Source: JAFGXF01 sp963732595 (GTDB lineage: Bacteria > Chloroflexota > Anaerolineae > Anaerolineales > Anaerolineaceae). From it: a stretch of DNA of 64,000 bases. Shown piece after piece: positions 7,772 to 15,625 of the stretch. The position numbers were made by a program, and so were the translations under genes. Below the pieces are notes generated by a model. That model worked only from the letters and a program-made list of their open reading frames with translations. It did no database searches and was not told the DNA's origin. The stretch is from contig CAVSZZ010000002.1 of assembly GCA_963732595.1 (NCBI GenBank), forward strand, positions 558,001 through 622,000, given 5' to 3'. Position 1 is the first letter of the stretch; each line of letters starts with the position of its first letter.

Positions 7772-8689
7772 TCAGGGTTTACCCTGATGAACTACGATAT
7801 CTCCTGTTGCTACAGGCATTCCGTCAACCACTGAAATACCCCCTAAAGGCATGGGTAAGCCATCATGATCCCTGAAGAATAATGGTAATCCTTCAGCATA
7901 ATTGATGGGGTACTCAGCGGGATTTTGGCGTTGATGATGGATATGAATGTGTGGTTCGCTGGTATTTCCGGAGTTACCGCATTTCCCGATAACCTGGCCT
8001 TCGATCACCTGTTGACCGGAAGTGACCGTGATGCTGCCTTGCATGAGATGGGCGATGAGCAGGTACGTTCCTGTCTCATCAAGTTGTATCACAACATGGT
8101 TTCCAGTTGGTGCAGTCAAATTATTTGACAATTGCCCTGGTACTACATCCGGCTCGCCATCATGCGCCGTCGTTACCAAACCAGAAGCGGGTGCTACCAC
8201 CTCAACACCGTAACAACCATAATCGTTGAGATCCGAGCTTCCGGTGAAATAAGGTTCAACCACAAAATCATAAGCCCAACGTTGATCGGGTACCACCACA
8301 TGTTGATTGACAGCCTTATTGTCTCCACCCCACGCAACCTTAAGTGGAACATTCGCGGGCAGGCGTACAGTTGCGGATGGGATCGTGTGATCTAAAGAGG
8401 CAGGAAAGGTGGGCGGGTAGAATAACATGAGTACCGGTGCAATTCCCATCAGAGAAATTATCCCTGTTGTCAGTACTATCTTGTCAAGCCGCTTGATGAC
8501 AATGGACCGGATAATAGAGTAGATCAATCCGATCAAACCGGTGACTGGAAGTATGAACTGCATCAAATACCAGGCTGACACCTTCGGCATACCTCCTGAA
8601 AGGAACATCCCTGACAAGATAATCACGGCAATCAGGGTGATTGCCAATGGAAGATAACACATAAGTTTTTTCGAGTCCGTCTTTACCAT
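7772..8689 (-). CDS. Membrane-anchored M23 family metallopeptidase
   Basis: The 305-residue protein has three hydrophobic segments in its first 95 residues (around 12-32, 40-62 and 72-92). A LytM/M23 endopeptidase domain follows. The zinc ligands are visible as the His and Asp of HVVVPDQRWAYD, and as HIHIH near residue 245, with the intervening PASGLVTTAHDG and GNHVVIQLD strands of the fold. Such enzymes cut peptidoglycan cross-bridges or act as cell-wall regulators. The multi-pass N-terminus is unusual compared with the more common single signal or coiled-coil forms. It has GAGGAG upstream of the ATG and stands alone, divergent from the pirin gene. Confidence 0.82.
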   Translation of the reverse strand: MVKTDSKKLMCYLPLAITLIAVIILSGMFLSGGMPKVSAWYLMQFILPVTGLIGLIYSIIRSIVIKRLDKIVLTTGIISLMGIAPVLMLFYPPTFPASLDHTIPSATVRLPANVPLKVAWGGDNKAVNQHVVVPDQRWAYDFVVEPYFTGSSDLNDYGCYGVEVVAPASGLVTTAHDGEPDVVPGQLSNNLTAPTGNHVVIQLDETGTYLLIAHLMQGSITVTSGQQVIEGQVIGKCGNSGNTSEPHIHIHHQRQNPAEYPINYAEGLPLFFRDHDGLPMPLGGISVVDGMPVATGDIVVHQGKP

Positions 8690-8899
8690 ATTTACGCTCC
8701 TCTAATTAACATGATCTAGAATAATATGATCTTATTATCTTCTACGAAACGACAGCCCTTAACGTTTCTTTTTGCTTTCATCATCTGGATATCGATCCTC
8801 CCGAGGGAGTGATGCGATCTTAAGCAGCCTACTTCAAACGTCAGTATGATGCTCTCCTCTATCGCGCTGCGCTATAATGGTATTTGCAAGGAGATTCGA

Positions 8900-9808
8900 A
8901 TGGTCAAGACACGTAAAATCCACAAGGTTATCAGAAGCAAACCCACCATCGAAGGTGCAGGGGTTCATTTACACCGCGCATTTGGTTTTGGTGATACGCA
9001 TACGTTCGATCCGTTCCTGCTGCTGGACGATTTTCGCAATGATGACCCAACCCAGTATGCGCCTGGATTTCCCTGGCATCCTCACCGCGGCATCGAAACG
9101 ATCACCTATATGCTGCGAGGAAAAGTGGAACATGGGGACAGTATGGGCAACCGTGGGGTAATCAAAGCGGGTGATGTGCAATGGATGACCGCCGGGAGCG
9201 GCATTCTCCACCAGGAGATGCCTGAGGGTGACCCAGATGGGCGCATGTATGGCTTTCAATTGTGGGCCAACCTGCCCCGTAAGAATAAAATGATGGATCC
9301 ACACTACCAGGAAGTGAAAAGCGATCAAATCCCCGTCGTGACCATGGAAGACGGTGTAACAATACGTGTTATTTGTGGCAAGGTGGATGGCGTGCGTGGG
9401 CCGGTGGAAAACATCGTCATTGACCCACAGTATCTGGATATATCCATCCCGTCTAAAACCCGGTTTAACTTCCAGACAACGACCGGGTATACTGTCTTCG
9501 CTTACCTGATCGATGGCAAGGCGACTTTCTGCGATGAGGTGGATCCATTCACATATGAACGGGAAGGTAGCAGCTATTTCGATATCCAACACGATCGCTG
9601 GCTGGGGGATCGCACCCTGATCGTCTTTGAGGATGGGGAGCAGATTCTGGTCAACACTGAGGACTCCCCGGTGCGTTTCCTGCTCATTTCCGGCCGGCCC
9701 ATCCGTGAACCAGTTGCCTGGTACGGTCCGATCGTTATGAATACGGAAAGTGAACTTCGCCAGGCTTTCGAAGAACTGGACAAGGGGACCTTTATCAAAA
9801 AAGGTTAA
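8900..9808 (+). CDS. Pirin family protein (cupin)
   Basis: A 302-residue bicupin. The N-terminal pirin motif is clear: a metal-binding FPWHPHRGIETITYML stretch (about residues 55-70), then HGDSMGN and WMTAGSGILHQEMP with two further ligand residues. A C-terminal pirin domain with FLLISGRPIREPV follows. Some bacterial pirins act as quercetin dioxygenases or stress modulators, and the role here is unknown. The start at 8,900 (MVKTRKIHKV) is chosen over 8,846 because AAGGAG at 8,888-8,893 sits 6 bases upstream. A TATAAT box lies at 8,873-8,878 without a good -35. Confidence 0.92.
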   Translation: MVKTRKIHKVIRSKPTIEGAGVHLHRAFGFGDTHTFDPFLLLDDFRNDDPTQYAPGFPWHPHRGIETITYMLRGKVEHGDSMGNRGVIKAGDVQWMTAGSGILHQEMPEGDPDGRMYGFQLWANLPRKNKMMDPHYQEVKSDQIPVVTMEDGVTIRVICGKVDGVRGPVENIVIDPQYLDISIPSKTRFNFQTTTGYTVFAYLIDGKATFCDEVDPFTYEREGSSYFDIQHDRWLGDRTLIVFEDGEQILVNTEDSPVRFLLISGRPIREPVAWYGPIVMNTESELRQAFEELDKGTFIKKG

Positions 9809-9896
9809 TCACCTATCTTTGCAGATAGGATCTACAAGGGTTGACCCATTTCAATTTCCCCACCGGCAGATATGAATATTGTGTTTAAACCCTGAG

Positions 9897-10568
9897 CTAT
9901 GGAGCAGTACTCCCAGAATCAACCTGATGTTCCCTGGTCGTGCTTTCAAGAATACCCAGGTGTTGTAATTCTGCTTCCAATTGCTGAGCCGAAGTGAATT
10001 GGATCGTCTGAAAATCCAACTCCCTGGCCACACGAATGTTGGGGAAATGGTCATCGATGAAAAGACAGACCTCAGCCGGGCATCCGGTCCGTTCCAGTAA
10101 TACTTCAAAAATGGCCTGGTCGGGTTTGATCAACCCCACATCCCCCGAGATCACTATCCCATCAAACCACTCGAAAAATGGGTATTGTGGTCGTACCAAG
10201 TTAAATTTCTCCATGGCCCAATTGCTAAGAATGTAGAGTGGATATCCCGCTCTTTTCAGCTTTTCCAGGATGTCCACCACCGGCTGAACCGATCCCTTCA
10301 GCGAATCCAGGTAATGTTCATCATAAGCGTGGATCAGCTCACGGTACTCTGGAAACCGGGCAGTCAATTCGTCCGTTGCCCTGGCAAATGAGCGACCACG
10401 GTCCTGTTCTTTATTCCATTCAGAAAATTCAACTTCATTCAAAAATCGATCGACTTCCTGCTGATCAAGACCCAATTTATCACAGTACAGGTGATATGGG
10501 CTCCAATCGATTAGGACGCCCCCGATATCAAATACGATTACTTCGACTGCCAAATTTTTATTATTCAT
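9897..10568 (-). CDS. HAD family hydrolase (YihX-like)
   Basis: A 223-residue haloacid-dehalogenase-superfamily phosphatase. Motif I reads FDIGGVLIDW: the nucleophile Asp is present, but the usual second Asp (DxD) is replaced by GG, as in YihX/epoxide-hydrolase-N type HADs (DIGGV). Motif II is ILSNW, motif III is the Lys of IKPDQAIFE, and motif IV is FIDDHFPNI. The cap is the small helical C1 type. The YihX group includes sugar-phosphate phosphatases, and the substrate here is unknown. It is convergent with the pirin gene and divergent from the MATE exporter. Confidence 0.88.
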   Translation of the reverse strand: MNNKNLAVEVIVFDIGGVLIDWSPYHLYCDKLGLDQQEVDRFLNEVEFSEWNKEQDRGRSFARATDELTARFPEYRELIHAYDEHYLDSLKGSVQPVVDILEKLKRAGYPLYILSNWAMEKFNLVRPQYPFFEWFDGIVISGDVGLIKPDQAIFEVLLERTGCPAEVCLFIDDHFPNIRVARELDFQTIQFTSAQQLEAELQHLGILESTTREHQVDSGSTAP

Positions 10569-10668
10569 GAACAGAACTGCAAATTCCTTTTATAGCTTAT
10601 TGACCGTCCAGGATTTTAACATATAAACACTTTTGCTGGGTTTCACCCTGTTCTCCGTAAGATATCTC

Positions 10669-10717
10669 TTGACAAAACGATCCTTTTATTGTTTAATCGA
10701 TTACGTAATCGTTTACG
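10669..10717 (+). promoter_or_regulatory. Sigma-70 promoter with LacI-type operator for the MATE/regulator operon
   Basis: TTGACA at 10,669-10,674, a 17-base spacer and TTTAAT at 10,692-10,697 form a good promoter. Immediately downstream is a perfect 14-bp palindrome CGATTACGTAATCG (10,698-10,711). Overlapping it is a LacI-family-style near-palindrome GTAATCGTTTAC (10,705-10,716) with the diagnostic central CG. A repressor bound there would block initiation. The LacI-type gene at 12,179 is the natural candidate, giving negative autoregulation. The site is seen in sequence and the pairing is inferred. Confidence 0.7.
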
Positions 10718-10741
10718 CGTTTAATATTAGGCAGGATTGAA

Positions 10742-12163
10742 ATGAAATTATTCTCAGCGCCCCACTTCAAACCTTTCTCCAAGCAGATGTTCCGTATTGC
10801 CTTGCCGATTGCCCTCAGTGGCATGATCATGCAGGTTCAGATGTTGATCGATACAGCCTTCCTGGCTCGCTACACTACCACCCTGCCGGACGGGTCCATC
10901 CTGACTGGATCCGAAATACTTTCAGCAGTTGGCAATGTGTTCTTCCCATACATCGTCTCAATTGCACTTATCTGGTCGATCGGTACGGGGATCGTGGTGC
11001 TGGTATCGCAGTTCCTGGGTGCAGGCAAACCGGAGAAAGCGCGTATTTTTGCCCTGTCAGGGCTCAAATACAATTCATTGCTTTCCTGGCTGGTTTACAT
11101 ATTTTGGCTGCTCTTTGCCGATAAGATTTTCACTGCCCTGGGTGTGCACCAGTCCATTCGTATCCTCAGCATGGAATACATCAGTTTCCTAAGTCTGGAG
11201 TTGATCTATCTTGGCATGAGCACCTCCATCAATTCCATCTTCCAGGGAACAGCCAACACCAAACCGGAAATGTTCGCCGGTATCTTCAGGAGTCTGCTGC
11301 ATATCCTTCTGGACTATGTTTTCATCTTTGGTCATTTTGGGTTTCCAGAATTAGGCGTGGCCGGCGCCGGCATCGCGTCAAGCCTTTCGGGCCTCGTTTC
11401 ATCATTAATCATGTTGGCGATTTTTATGAAATCAAGAATTCTACCGTTCAAAGTGGATTTCAAATCACTGATGATTGCACCCTTCCGTCCTTATCTAACC
11501 GTTTTGAAAGTTGGCCTTCCGGTCGGTGTCGAGGATATGCTCTGGAATTTTGGCAATCTCATCCTGGCGTATTTCCTCAACCTGCTCAGCGCCGAAGCGG
11601 TCGGTATCTACCGCCTGGTATACCAGATCGAGATCACCCCCATATTCTTCTATTTCGGGCTGGCGCGAGCTGTAACAACCATGGTGGGGCAACGCACCGG
11701 TGAAAGGGATCTCCCGGCTGCGCGCGAATCTGGTTTGATCGGCACTTTTTATACGATCGTTTTCTGTCTGTTTTTTACAGGTTCATTTGCAATCTTTCCC
11801 AGGCAGATCATATCGATCTTCACACCGGATGCACACCTGATTGAAAAAACAGCTCCCTTCCTGGTCATCACAGCCTTCACCATGATCCCGCGTGCTGTTA
11901 ATATCATCAGTGGAAATGGCATTCGCGGATACGGGGATACGATGTGGATGCTGATCACTCAGATCTTCGGGATTGTGTTCATTATTTCGCTCTCGTATGT
12001 ACTCATGTTCCCGCTTGGTCTTGGCATGTATGGTCTGTTCATTGGCATGTTTTCTGATGAAACCCTGCGCGGGATCATCAACACCATCCGGTTCTACCGG
12101 GGTGAGACATCCATTTTTCATAAAGCGAGTGTGGTTGAAAGCAAGACTAATGGGACTGCCTAG
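10742..12163 (+). CDS. MATE family multidrug/metabolite exporter
   Basis: A 473-residue polytopic protein with twelve predicted hydrophobic segments and the MATE internal two-fold repeat (MFRIALPIALSGMIMQ at the start, LKVGLPVGVEDMLWN at about residue 255). These are cation- or proton-coupled antiporters exporting drugs or metabolites. Its co-transcription with a LacI-type regulator (15-base gap) under a LacI-like operator suggests a substrate related to a sugar or sugar-derived compound rather than a general drug pump, but this is inference. AGGA lies 8 bases before the ATG. Confidence 0.9.
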   Translation: MKLFSAPHFKPFSKQMFRIALPIALSGMIMQVQMLIDTAFLARYTTTLPDGSILTGSEILSAVGNVFFPYIVSIALIWSIGTGIVVLVSQFLGAGKPEKARIFALSGLKYNSLLSWLVYIFWLLFADKIFTALGVHQSIRILSMEYISFLSLELIYLGMSTSINSIFQGTANTKPEMFAGIFRSLLHILLDYVFIFGHFGFPELGVAGAGIASSLSGLVSSLIMLAIFMKSRILPFKVDFKSLMIAPFRPYLTVLKVGLPVGVEDMLWNFGNLILAYFLNLLSAEAVGIYRLVYQIEITPIFFYFGLARAVTTMVGQRTGERDLPAARESGLIGTFYTIVFCLFFTGSFAIFPRQIISIFTPDAHLIEKTAPFLVITAFTMIPRAVNIISGNGIRGYGDTMWMLITQIFGIVFIISLSYVLMFPLGLGMYGLFIGMFSDETLRGIINTIRFYRGETSIFHKASVVESKTNGTA

Positions 12164-12178
12164 AGGAGTAGATAACAG

Positions 12179-13189
12179 ATGACGACCATCAACGATGTGG
12201 CACGCCTGGCGCATGTATCCAATGCAACCGTTTCCCATGTGATCAACAAAACCCGCAGGGTAAACCAGGAAACGATCGAAAAAGTCGAATGGGCGATCCG
12301 TGAATTGAATTACCAGCCCAACGAGCAGGCTCGCAGTCTTAAGACAGGGCAAAGCCGCTTGATCGGTGTGATGAATTATTACAGTGTGGATGCCTACTTT
12401 TCTGAAGTGTTGAGCAGTCTGGAAGCGTCGGCTCATGATGCCGGATACAATGTCCTGCTGCGTCATACCGAACGTTATGGCGAGAACCAGGCTGAGGCAA
12501 TTAGTGCCTGGCGCAACAAGAACATCGATGGACTGATCATCAATTCACCCTACATTACAGAAGATTTCTATGGTCAGATTGAGAATCTGGGTTGCCCCTA
12601 TGTGATCCTGCATATTAATGACCCGGCCTGTAAAGGGGACATCATCCGTGTCAACGATATGGAAGCCAGTGAAGAAGCCACCCGTTATCTGATCAGTCTG
12701 GGGCATCAACGCATCGCCTGCATCGCCGGTTGCGCGCTGGAATATCAAACCGCCTCCCAACGCCGTGTTGGATTTGAAAAAGCTTTGCAGAAAGCCGGCC
12801 TAACCTTCCGTGAGGATTATTTTCGATGCACGGAGTACAGTATTCAGCAAAGTTACCATCAATTTAAAAACCTGATGGATCTGCCCGAGCCTCCCTCGGC
12901 AGTGTTCACTTATTCTGATCTGTTGGCCATCGGTGCAATCCGCGCTGCTGCCGACTTGAGTTTAACAATTCCAGGTGACATCTCGATCATCGGGTGCGAC
13001 GACATTGAGCTGGCATCTTTCAGCGTTCCCCGCTTGACCACCATTTATCAGGATAAGAAGAAGATCGGTGAATTGGCAGTAAAGCTAATCCTTAACCGGA
13101 TGCAAAACCCCGGGCTGCCGCGGGAAGAGATCATCTTACCCGCCCATCTGGTTATTCGCGAATCTGCCGGTCCCGTCAAACAAATATAA
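12179..13189 (+). CDS. LacI family transcriptional regulator
   Basis: A 336-residue repressor. The N-terminal helix-turn-helix with hinge is textbook (TINDVARLAHVSNATVSHVI, then LNYQPNEQARSLKTGQS). A periplasmic-binding-like effector domain follows with GLIINSP, GHQRIACIAG, FTYSDLLAIGA and IIGCDDIE. AGGAG at 12,164-12,168 precedes the ATG by 10 bases. It follows the MATE gene closely and probably binds the operator at 10,698-10,717, controlling both genes. The effector is unknown and is presumably a sugar or nucleoside-like ligand recognised by the effector domain. Confidence 0.93.
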   Translation: MTTINDVARLAHVSNATVSHVINKTRRVNQETIEKVEWAIRELNYQPNEQARSLKTGQSRLIGVMNYYSVDAYFSEVLSSLEASAHDAGYNVLLRHTERYGENQAEAISAWRNKNIDGLIINSPYITEDFYGQIENLGCPYVILHINDPACKGDIIRVNDMEASEEATRYLISLGHQRIACIAGCALEYQTASQRRVGFEKALQKAGLTFREDYFRCTEYSIQQSYHQFKNLMDLPEPPSAVFTYSDLLAIGAIRAAADLSLTIPGDISIIGCDDIELASFSVPRLTTIYQDKKKIGELAVKLILNRMQNPGLPREEIILPAHLVIRESAGPVKQI

Positions 13190-13575
13190 CGGGGTTTATG
13201 GAAGCCCTCTTGGGAAGGGCTTACGAGGTCGTAAAAATCCCGGCACCATGTATGGGCAGCTGATCGAATCTCATGATTTCGACCTACACCGCACCTTCTT
13301 ATTTCGGAGGTATGCATGAGATTCCGCGAAGGTTTCCGTAAGGGCTTTACCCACCCACCAGACCCCTGACATAACCATTCCATATCGGTCACGTTATAAT
13401 GTGGGTACCGGTATGAGTTGAGCGCCGATTACACAGACGCAAACGCACACAAAATAAGTTGAGAGGACTCCCTGGATACGTTACCTCTCAAAGGTGGGTC
13501 TACTGAAAGCAAATGAACTTTCGGTGCTTTGTTCACATCGTCGTATTAGCCAAATGCCTGACTGAAAGGACCGCC
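13190..13575 (+). other. 386-base gene-free stretch before the chitinase gene
   Basis: Two structures are visible. AAGCCCT/AGGGCTT (13,202-13,208 with 13,216-13,222) is a weak hairpin just after the LacI gene. TTGAGAGG/CCTCTCAA (13,459-13,466 with 13,484-13,491) is an 8-bp inverted repeat with a 17-base loop, about 85 bases before the chitinase start. A TATAAT sits at 13,395-13,400 with no convincing -35. I recognise no known riboswitch and no conserved small gene. Confidence 0.4.
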
Positions 13576-15522
13576 ATGATCAGAAAAGCACTTACACTCA
13601 TTGTGTTTACGATTATGGTGACCGTGAGTGCCTGCGGACCATCGCAGAACGACACACCAAATCCGGTCCCAGTACCTGACGGGAAATACATCATCGGTTA
13701 TTACCCATCGTGGGCTCCCGAAAGAAATGTATTTGTAAAAGATATTCCCGCCCACAAGTTAACTCATATCAACTATGCCTTTTCAAATTTATCTGAGAGC
13801 GGAGAATGCATTTTGGGTGATGCAGTCGCCGACATTGGGAGAGTATATTCTGCCGGAGAGAGCATCACCGGACGCAAAGACCCGGTTGCAGCTGAATATC
13901 ATGGGAACTTCCTTCAATTGCTCGGATTGAAACATCGATACCCGGATCTCAAAATCCTGATTTCCATTGGTGGTTGGACATGGTCCGGCAACTTTTCTGC
14001 CGCCGCGCGTGACGAATCCTCACGCCAGCGTTTTGCCGCTTCCTGTATCGACCTTTATCTCAAACAATATCGGGGGGTTTTCGACGGATTGGATATTGAT
14101 TGGGAATACCCGGTCAGTGGTGGACTCACCAATGGAAAACCTGAAGATAAAGGGAATTTCACCCTGCTGTTAAACGAAACCCGCCGTCAGTTGGATGAAC
14201 TGGGTAAAGCCGACAACCGGCAGTACCTGTTAACCATAGCAGCCCCGATAGGACCGGGAAACATCCGCAACCTCGAACTCAGTGCCATCGCTTCGACTGT
14301 GGATTGGATCAATCTGATGGGCTACGACTTCCACGGCGCCTGGGATACAACGACAAATTTCAATGCACCGCTCTATCGAACACCCAGCGATCCGGCAGAT
14401 GCAAGTTTAAATATCGATGCCGCTGTCAAGGCATACCTTTCAGGTGATGTACCGGCGGGAAAGTTGGTTTTGGGAGTCCCCTTCTATGGCCACGGCTGGT
14501 CGGGAGTCCAAGGAACCGGGAATGGCCTCTATCAATCCACGAGCGGGGTTGCCCCAGGCACCTGGGAGCCGGGTTCTTATGACTACAAAGACATCGCGGC
14601 AAATTATTTATCCACATATGAACAATATTGGAATGCCGATGCGCATGTGCCGTGGTTATATGATCCAACGAGTAAGATTTTTATCAGCTATGATAATCCA
14701 CAGTCGCTCTCAGCGAAGGCAGCCTACGTCCGAGATAATGACCTCGCGGGCGTGATAATCTGGGAAGTCAGCCAGGGGGATGAGACACTTTTCGATGCCC
14801 TCCACCTGGGCCTCTCAGCGGACGGCCCCCCACGCCCAACATCAGTCACCACAGTCGTGATCCCCCGCCCATTTGAGAAGGACATTCATTCGATTACCGG
14901 GATCACACTTGATGCCCAGCTTGAGGAATGGCCCGCGATAGCCGATTTTGTTTTCATAGATCAATCCCAGGTTGTCTACACACTAGCCCCGAACAGCTGG
15001 GAAGGGCCGCAGGACCTGTCGGCAGTGGCCTGGGTCGGATGGACACCCGAAGGCTTGTATTTCGCCTTCGAAGTCCTCGACGATCTTCATGTACAGTCCA
15101 AAGCCGATTCCGATCTCTGGCATGGTGATCACATGGAGCTGCAATTCGATACCCTTTTGGACAAGGACTACACCAATCCCGGCATGAACGACGATGATTA
15201 CCAGATCGGTCTTTCCCTGGGCGATTATGGAAATGTCCCACCAGTTGCATATGCCTGGTTCAACGGTCCAGAGTCACCCGGAGCTATCAGCAGCATCCAA
15301 ATGGTTTTTATGCAAAACTCGGAAGGATACACACTCGAAGCTTTCATCCCCAAGGAGATTTTAGCAGGGATCACACTGGCGGAAGGCTCAACGTTTGGGA
15401 TGAATATCAGCCCAAGCGACACCGACAGTGCCGGGCAAGGGCAAAAGGTGATGCTATCCACATCCGCGATCCGCACCTACGCCGATCCGAGGACCTTTGG
15501 GAAAATCACGCTCGTGAAATAA
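13576..15522 (+). CDS. Secreted lipoprotein chitinase: GH18 catalytic domain plus CBM9-like C-terminal domain
   Basis: A 648-residue protein. A lipoprotein signal (MIRKALTLIVFT with lipobox SAC, Cys about residue 16) anchors it outside the membrane. The GH18 barrel (about residues 33-420) begins KYIIGYYPSWAPE, has SIGGWTWSGNF, and carries the catalytic DxxDxDxE as FDGLDIDWEYP, with MGYDFHG later and a final WEVSQGD strand. The last 190 residues (ITLDAQLEEWPAIADF, AWTPEGLYF-like AWVGWTPEGLYFAFEV, HMELQFD) match the CBM9/DOMON-like family that binds glycans. AAAGGA lies 5 bases before the ATG at 13,576; upstream codons are not needed. Chitin or other GlcNAc polymers are the likely substrate. 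Confidence 0.9.
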   Translation: MIRKALTLIVFTIMVTVSACGPSQNDTPNPVPVPDGKYIIGYYPSWAPERNVFVKDIPAHKLTHINYAFSNLSESGECILGDAVADIGRVYSAGESITGRKDPVAAEYHGNFLQLLGLKHRYPDLKILISIGGWTWSGNFSAAARDESSRQRFAASCIDLYLKQYRGVFDGLDIDWEYPVSGGLTNGKPEDKGNFTLLLNETRRQLDELGKADNRQYLLTIAAPIGPGNIRNLELSAIASTVDWINLMGYDFHGAWDTTTNFNAPLYRTPSDPADASLNIDAAVKAYLSGDVPAGKLVLGVPFYGHGWSGVQGTGNGLYQSTSGVAPGTWEPGSYDYKDIAANYLSTYEQYWNADAHVPWLYDPTSKIFISYDNPQSLSAKAAYVRDNDLAGVIIWEVSQGDETLFDALHLGLSADGPPRPTSVTTVVIPRPFEKDIHSITGITLDAQLEEWPAIADFVFIDQSQVVYTLAPNSWEGPQDLSAVAWVGWTPEGLYFAFEVLDDLHVQSKADSDLWHGDHMELQFDTLLDKDYTNPGMNDDDYQIGLSLGDYGNVPPVAYAWFNGPESPGAISSIQMVFMQNSEGYTLEAFIPKEILAGITLAEGSTFGMNISPSDTDSAGQGQKVMLSTSAIRTYADPRTFGKITLVK

Positions 15523-15584
15523 GGTTCCTCAGCCGTTGGATCGCAACATTTTTCCGACAAGGCCGATGTCAACGATGCCCACTT

Positions 15585-15622
15585 ATAACAGCGCGCTCAG
15601 GTCAACCTGCGCGCGCCGTTAT
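15585..15622 (+). terminator. Hairpin terminator between convergent chitinase and beta-helix genes
   Basis: ATAACaGCGCGC (15,585-15,596) pairs with GCGCGCcGTTAT (15,611-15,622) with one A-C mismatch and a 14-base loop. It is followed on the plus strand by CTTTTATTT, a usable T tract for the chitinase transcript. Confidence 0.65.
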
Positions 15623-15625
15623 CTT

